Below, piece after piece: positions 6,447-7,724 of a DNA stretch of 7,724 bases. Within the stretch, counting starts at the first letter, position 1. The number at the start of each line of letters is the position of its first letter. The stretch is from an uncultured Capnocytophaga sp. (lineage in GTDB: Bacteria > Bacteroidota > Bacteroidia > Flavobacteriales > Flavobacteriaceae). The position numbers and the translations under genes are program-made. The stretch covers positions 1 through 7,724 of the forward strand of contig NZ_CALHGG010000006.1 in NCBI RefSeq assembly GCF_938029845.1, in the 5' to 3' direction. The notes beneath the pieces are model-generated. The model was given only the letters and a program-made list of their open reading frames with translations. It was not told where the DNA came from and did no database searches.

Positions 6447-6790
6447 CTTTAGAAGAATATAAAGATGTTTTTGTTCCCAAAGAGTTGTATCGCGATATAA
6501 GAAAACTTCCATTGTTTAAGGAAATACGTTTTAATTATAAAGCTGAAGATGGTATAAAATATGGGGTTTTAGTTCAGTTTGAATGGGAAGATACTTTAGA
6601 AGCCTATAAAAAAGTATTTGGAGAACATCCTGAGGAAGCAAAAGCGCATTTGGATATTCGAATGAATCGCATCAATTCTTATCTTACAGTTCGTCTGATG
6701 GGAGATAATGGGAAAGAGGCTTTTATAGATCCTAAATCAATAAGAATAAGAAAAGCAAATCAAAAATATGCAACACCTTTTGATAACTAA
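6432..6790 (+). pseudogene. C-terminal part of the DUF2931 lipoprotein in the -1 frame
   Basis: This stretch is open from upstream of the T run to the TAA at 6788-6790 and encodes about 119 residues continuing the DUF2931 protein: FTDFITLEEYKDVFVPKELY, then LEAYKKVFGEHPEEAKAHLD, and ending IRIRKANQKYATPFDN. The only early ATG in this frame (6404) lies inside the well-conserved part of the zero frame, and the peptide from there (MEWRSGHLFF) looks like a shadow, so independent translation is unlikely. The frame is free of stops and protein-like to the end, which argues that the break is recent, reversible, programmed, or a sequencing error rather than old decay. The next gene begins 14 bases after the stop. 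Confidence 0.7.
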
Positions 6791-6804
6791 TAAATAGATA
6801 AAAA

Positions 6805-7724
6805 ATGAAAAAAATGAGAACATACTTACCAAAAATAGGAATGCTACTCTTAGCGACATTCCTAACTTCTTGTTTCTTTAAAACTAAAGATAATAAAGAA
6901 ATCAAAGAGACTAAAGAAACTAAAGAAATCAAAGAAACTAAGGATGATAATATGAAATGGACTGCCAAATACAATTTTCTGGATTTGTACAAAAAAAGAA
7001 ATAATGGTTTTAACCCTGGTTCGGACAAGGAATTGAGTTTGGTGTTTTCCCCTATGGAGAATGTCATTATCTTGGGAGCTCAAAAGGACACTCCTAATTT
7101 TGACCCCACGGCAACAGAAAGGCAAGCGGTACTCTATATCTCTACGGATAGAGGGCAATCCTATAAGGAACTCATTCTTGAAGGAAATGATGTCTATGAT
7201 ATTGCAGCCTATACGAAAGAGTATAGCATTATTGAGACTTCTGGAGATAAAAATAGATATATATACCTCCTTAATCATAAGACTTTTGAAATAAAGGAAA
7301 TAGATAAGTATAATAGAGATGATGAAATCTATTACGATGATTTTGATGGTCGATTTCTCAAATGTAAAAAAAATGGAGTACGTTTTTTAGCAGATGTGTT
7401 AGCTAAAGATGGTGTAAAACTATATAAAATTCTTAAAAATTTCACTACTTATTCATATTATCCTATTCATCAGAATGGAGATATTCTATATTACAATGGA
7501 ATATTAGAGCTTCGTACTTACAATGTAATTACAGGAGAAGACAAACTTTTTAAGCAACTCAAAGATAAATATGATTTCTTATCTCCAGAGAACTATTTGG
7601 ATTACAACACACCTCTTTCTTTGCTAAAGATAGAAAATATGGATGATGAGGAAAAAGAAATAACCACAGTTTACGACCTCGAGGAAAACTTTGTCCGTAA
7701 GATAACCAAAGAGAATCGTGAAAA
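6805..7724 (+). CDS. Asp-box (BNR) lipoprotein, putative immunity protein, copy B, truncated by window end
   Basis: An open frame of 306 codons with no stop before the window edge. The start at 6805 gives a signal peptide with lipobox FLTSC and Cys23 as probable lipid site (a second in-frame ATG at 6814 is possible). A linker of repeated Lys-Glu-Thr/Ile triplets follows at 31-45. From residue 50 onward it aligns without gaps to residues 31-287 of the lipoprotein at 4276, with about 80% identity by hand count. The first Asp-box STDRGQSY is at 113-120; the second would lie beyond the edge. The signal peptides of the two copies are unrelated, while the mature parts are duplicates. It lies 14 bases after the DUF2931 gene and is probably co-transcribed with it. 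An immunity role, perhaps against a different effector variant, is inferred. Confidence 0.87.
   Translation, partial: MKKMRTYLPKIGMLLLATFLTSCFFKTKDNKEIKETKETKEIKETKDDNMKWTAKYNFLDLYKKRNNGFNPGSDKELSLVFSPMENVIILGAQKDTPNFDPTATERQAVLYISTDRGQSYKELILEGNDVYDIAAYTKEYSIIETSGDKNRYIYLLNHKTFEIKEIDKYNRDDEIYYDDFDGRFLKCKKNGVRFLADVLAKDGVKLYKILKNFTTYSYYPIHQNGDILYYNGILELRTYNVITGEDKLFKQLKDKYDFLSPENYLDYNTPLSLLKIENMDDEEKEITTVYDLEENFVRKITKENRE
6895..6939 (+). repeat. Five 9-bp repeats encoding a K-E-T/I linker
   Basis: Five 9-bp units of the type AAAGAAACT or AAAGAAATC encode KEI KET KET KEI KET just after the lipidated cysteine of copy B. The segment is probably a flexible charged tether between the membrane anchor and the propeller-like domain. 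Copy A lacks it. Unit gain or loss would stay in frame. Confidence 0.85.

Noticed and set aside
6404..6790. Independent 128-residue gene starting at ATG 6404.
   Set aside because: The start lies inside the conserved zero frame of the DUF2931 gene and its first residues look like a shadow; a frameshifted C-terminus explains the frame better.
6732..7278. Two minus-strand open frames of 111 and 138 codons opposite copy B and the end of the DUF2931 gene.
   Set aside because: They lie antisense to a clear lipoprotein gene, have low-complexity Ser/Leu/Ile/Phe content from reading A-rich codons backwards, and mirror a similar frame opposite copy A.
7061..7294. Plus-strand frame of 77 codons inside copy B.
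   Set aside because: An equivalent shadow occurs at 4475-4708 in copy A, because both copies share the underlying DNA; the real frame is the lipoprotein.

Overview
The window looks like an accessory locus of a type VI secretion system (T6SS) effector/immunity cassette in a low-GC Bacteroidota, most likely of the Flavobacteriales. I base this on the AT-rich composition with A/T-rich codons, mostly weak or absent Shine-Dalgarno sequences, tightly packed same-strand genes, and the protein families present: a DUF2235/Tle1-type lipase, a DUF4280-type PAAR-like protein, and lipoproteins with Bacteroidota-style signals, one of them DUF2931. The genus cannot be fixed from the sequence. All genes lie on the + strand.

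Region 1 (42-4289) is the presumed effector module. It has four genes with gaps of 2 and 5 bases and one 40-base overlap: a Tle1-like phospholipase with an intact GFSRG nucleophile elbow and an unusual six-unit 18-bp in-frame repeat; a 199-residue protein of unknown function (possible adaptor or chaperone); a PAAR-like protein with a charged, probably coiled-coil N-terminus and a core lacking cysteine; and a 354-residue protein I cannot name, which sits where a second effector would sit.

Region 2 (4276-5382) is a predicted lipoprotein with two Asp-box (BNR) motifs. Its start overlaps the end of the 354-residue gene by 14 bases, which suggests translational coupling and a cognate immunity role.

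Region 3 (5383-5636) is a 254-bp gene-free stretch. It is locally GC-rich, with several small palindromes and a duplicated 17-bp element, and has a possible weak promoter.

Region 4 (5637-7724) holds a DUF2931 lipoprotein split by a -1 frameshift at a run of eight T, inside the classical slippery heptamer T TTT TTA. It is followed by a second copy of the Asp-box lipoprotein (about 80% identical to the first by hand count), which has its own signal peptide and runs off the window end.

Taken together, the layout suggests lipase and unknown effector(s) delivered on a PAAR-like tip, with an array of envelope-anchored lipoproteins protecting self and kin. The effector/immunity pairing is inferred from gene order and localisation signals and is not shown directly by the sequence.
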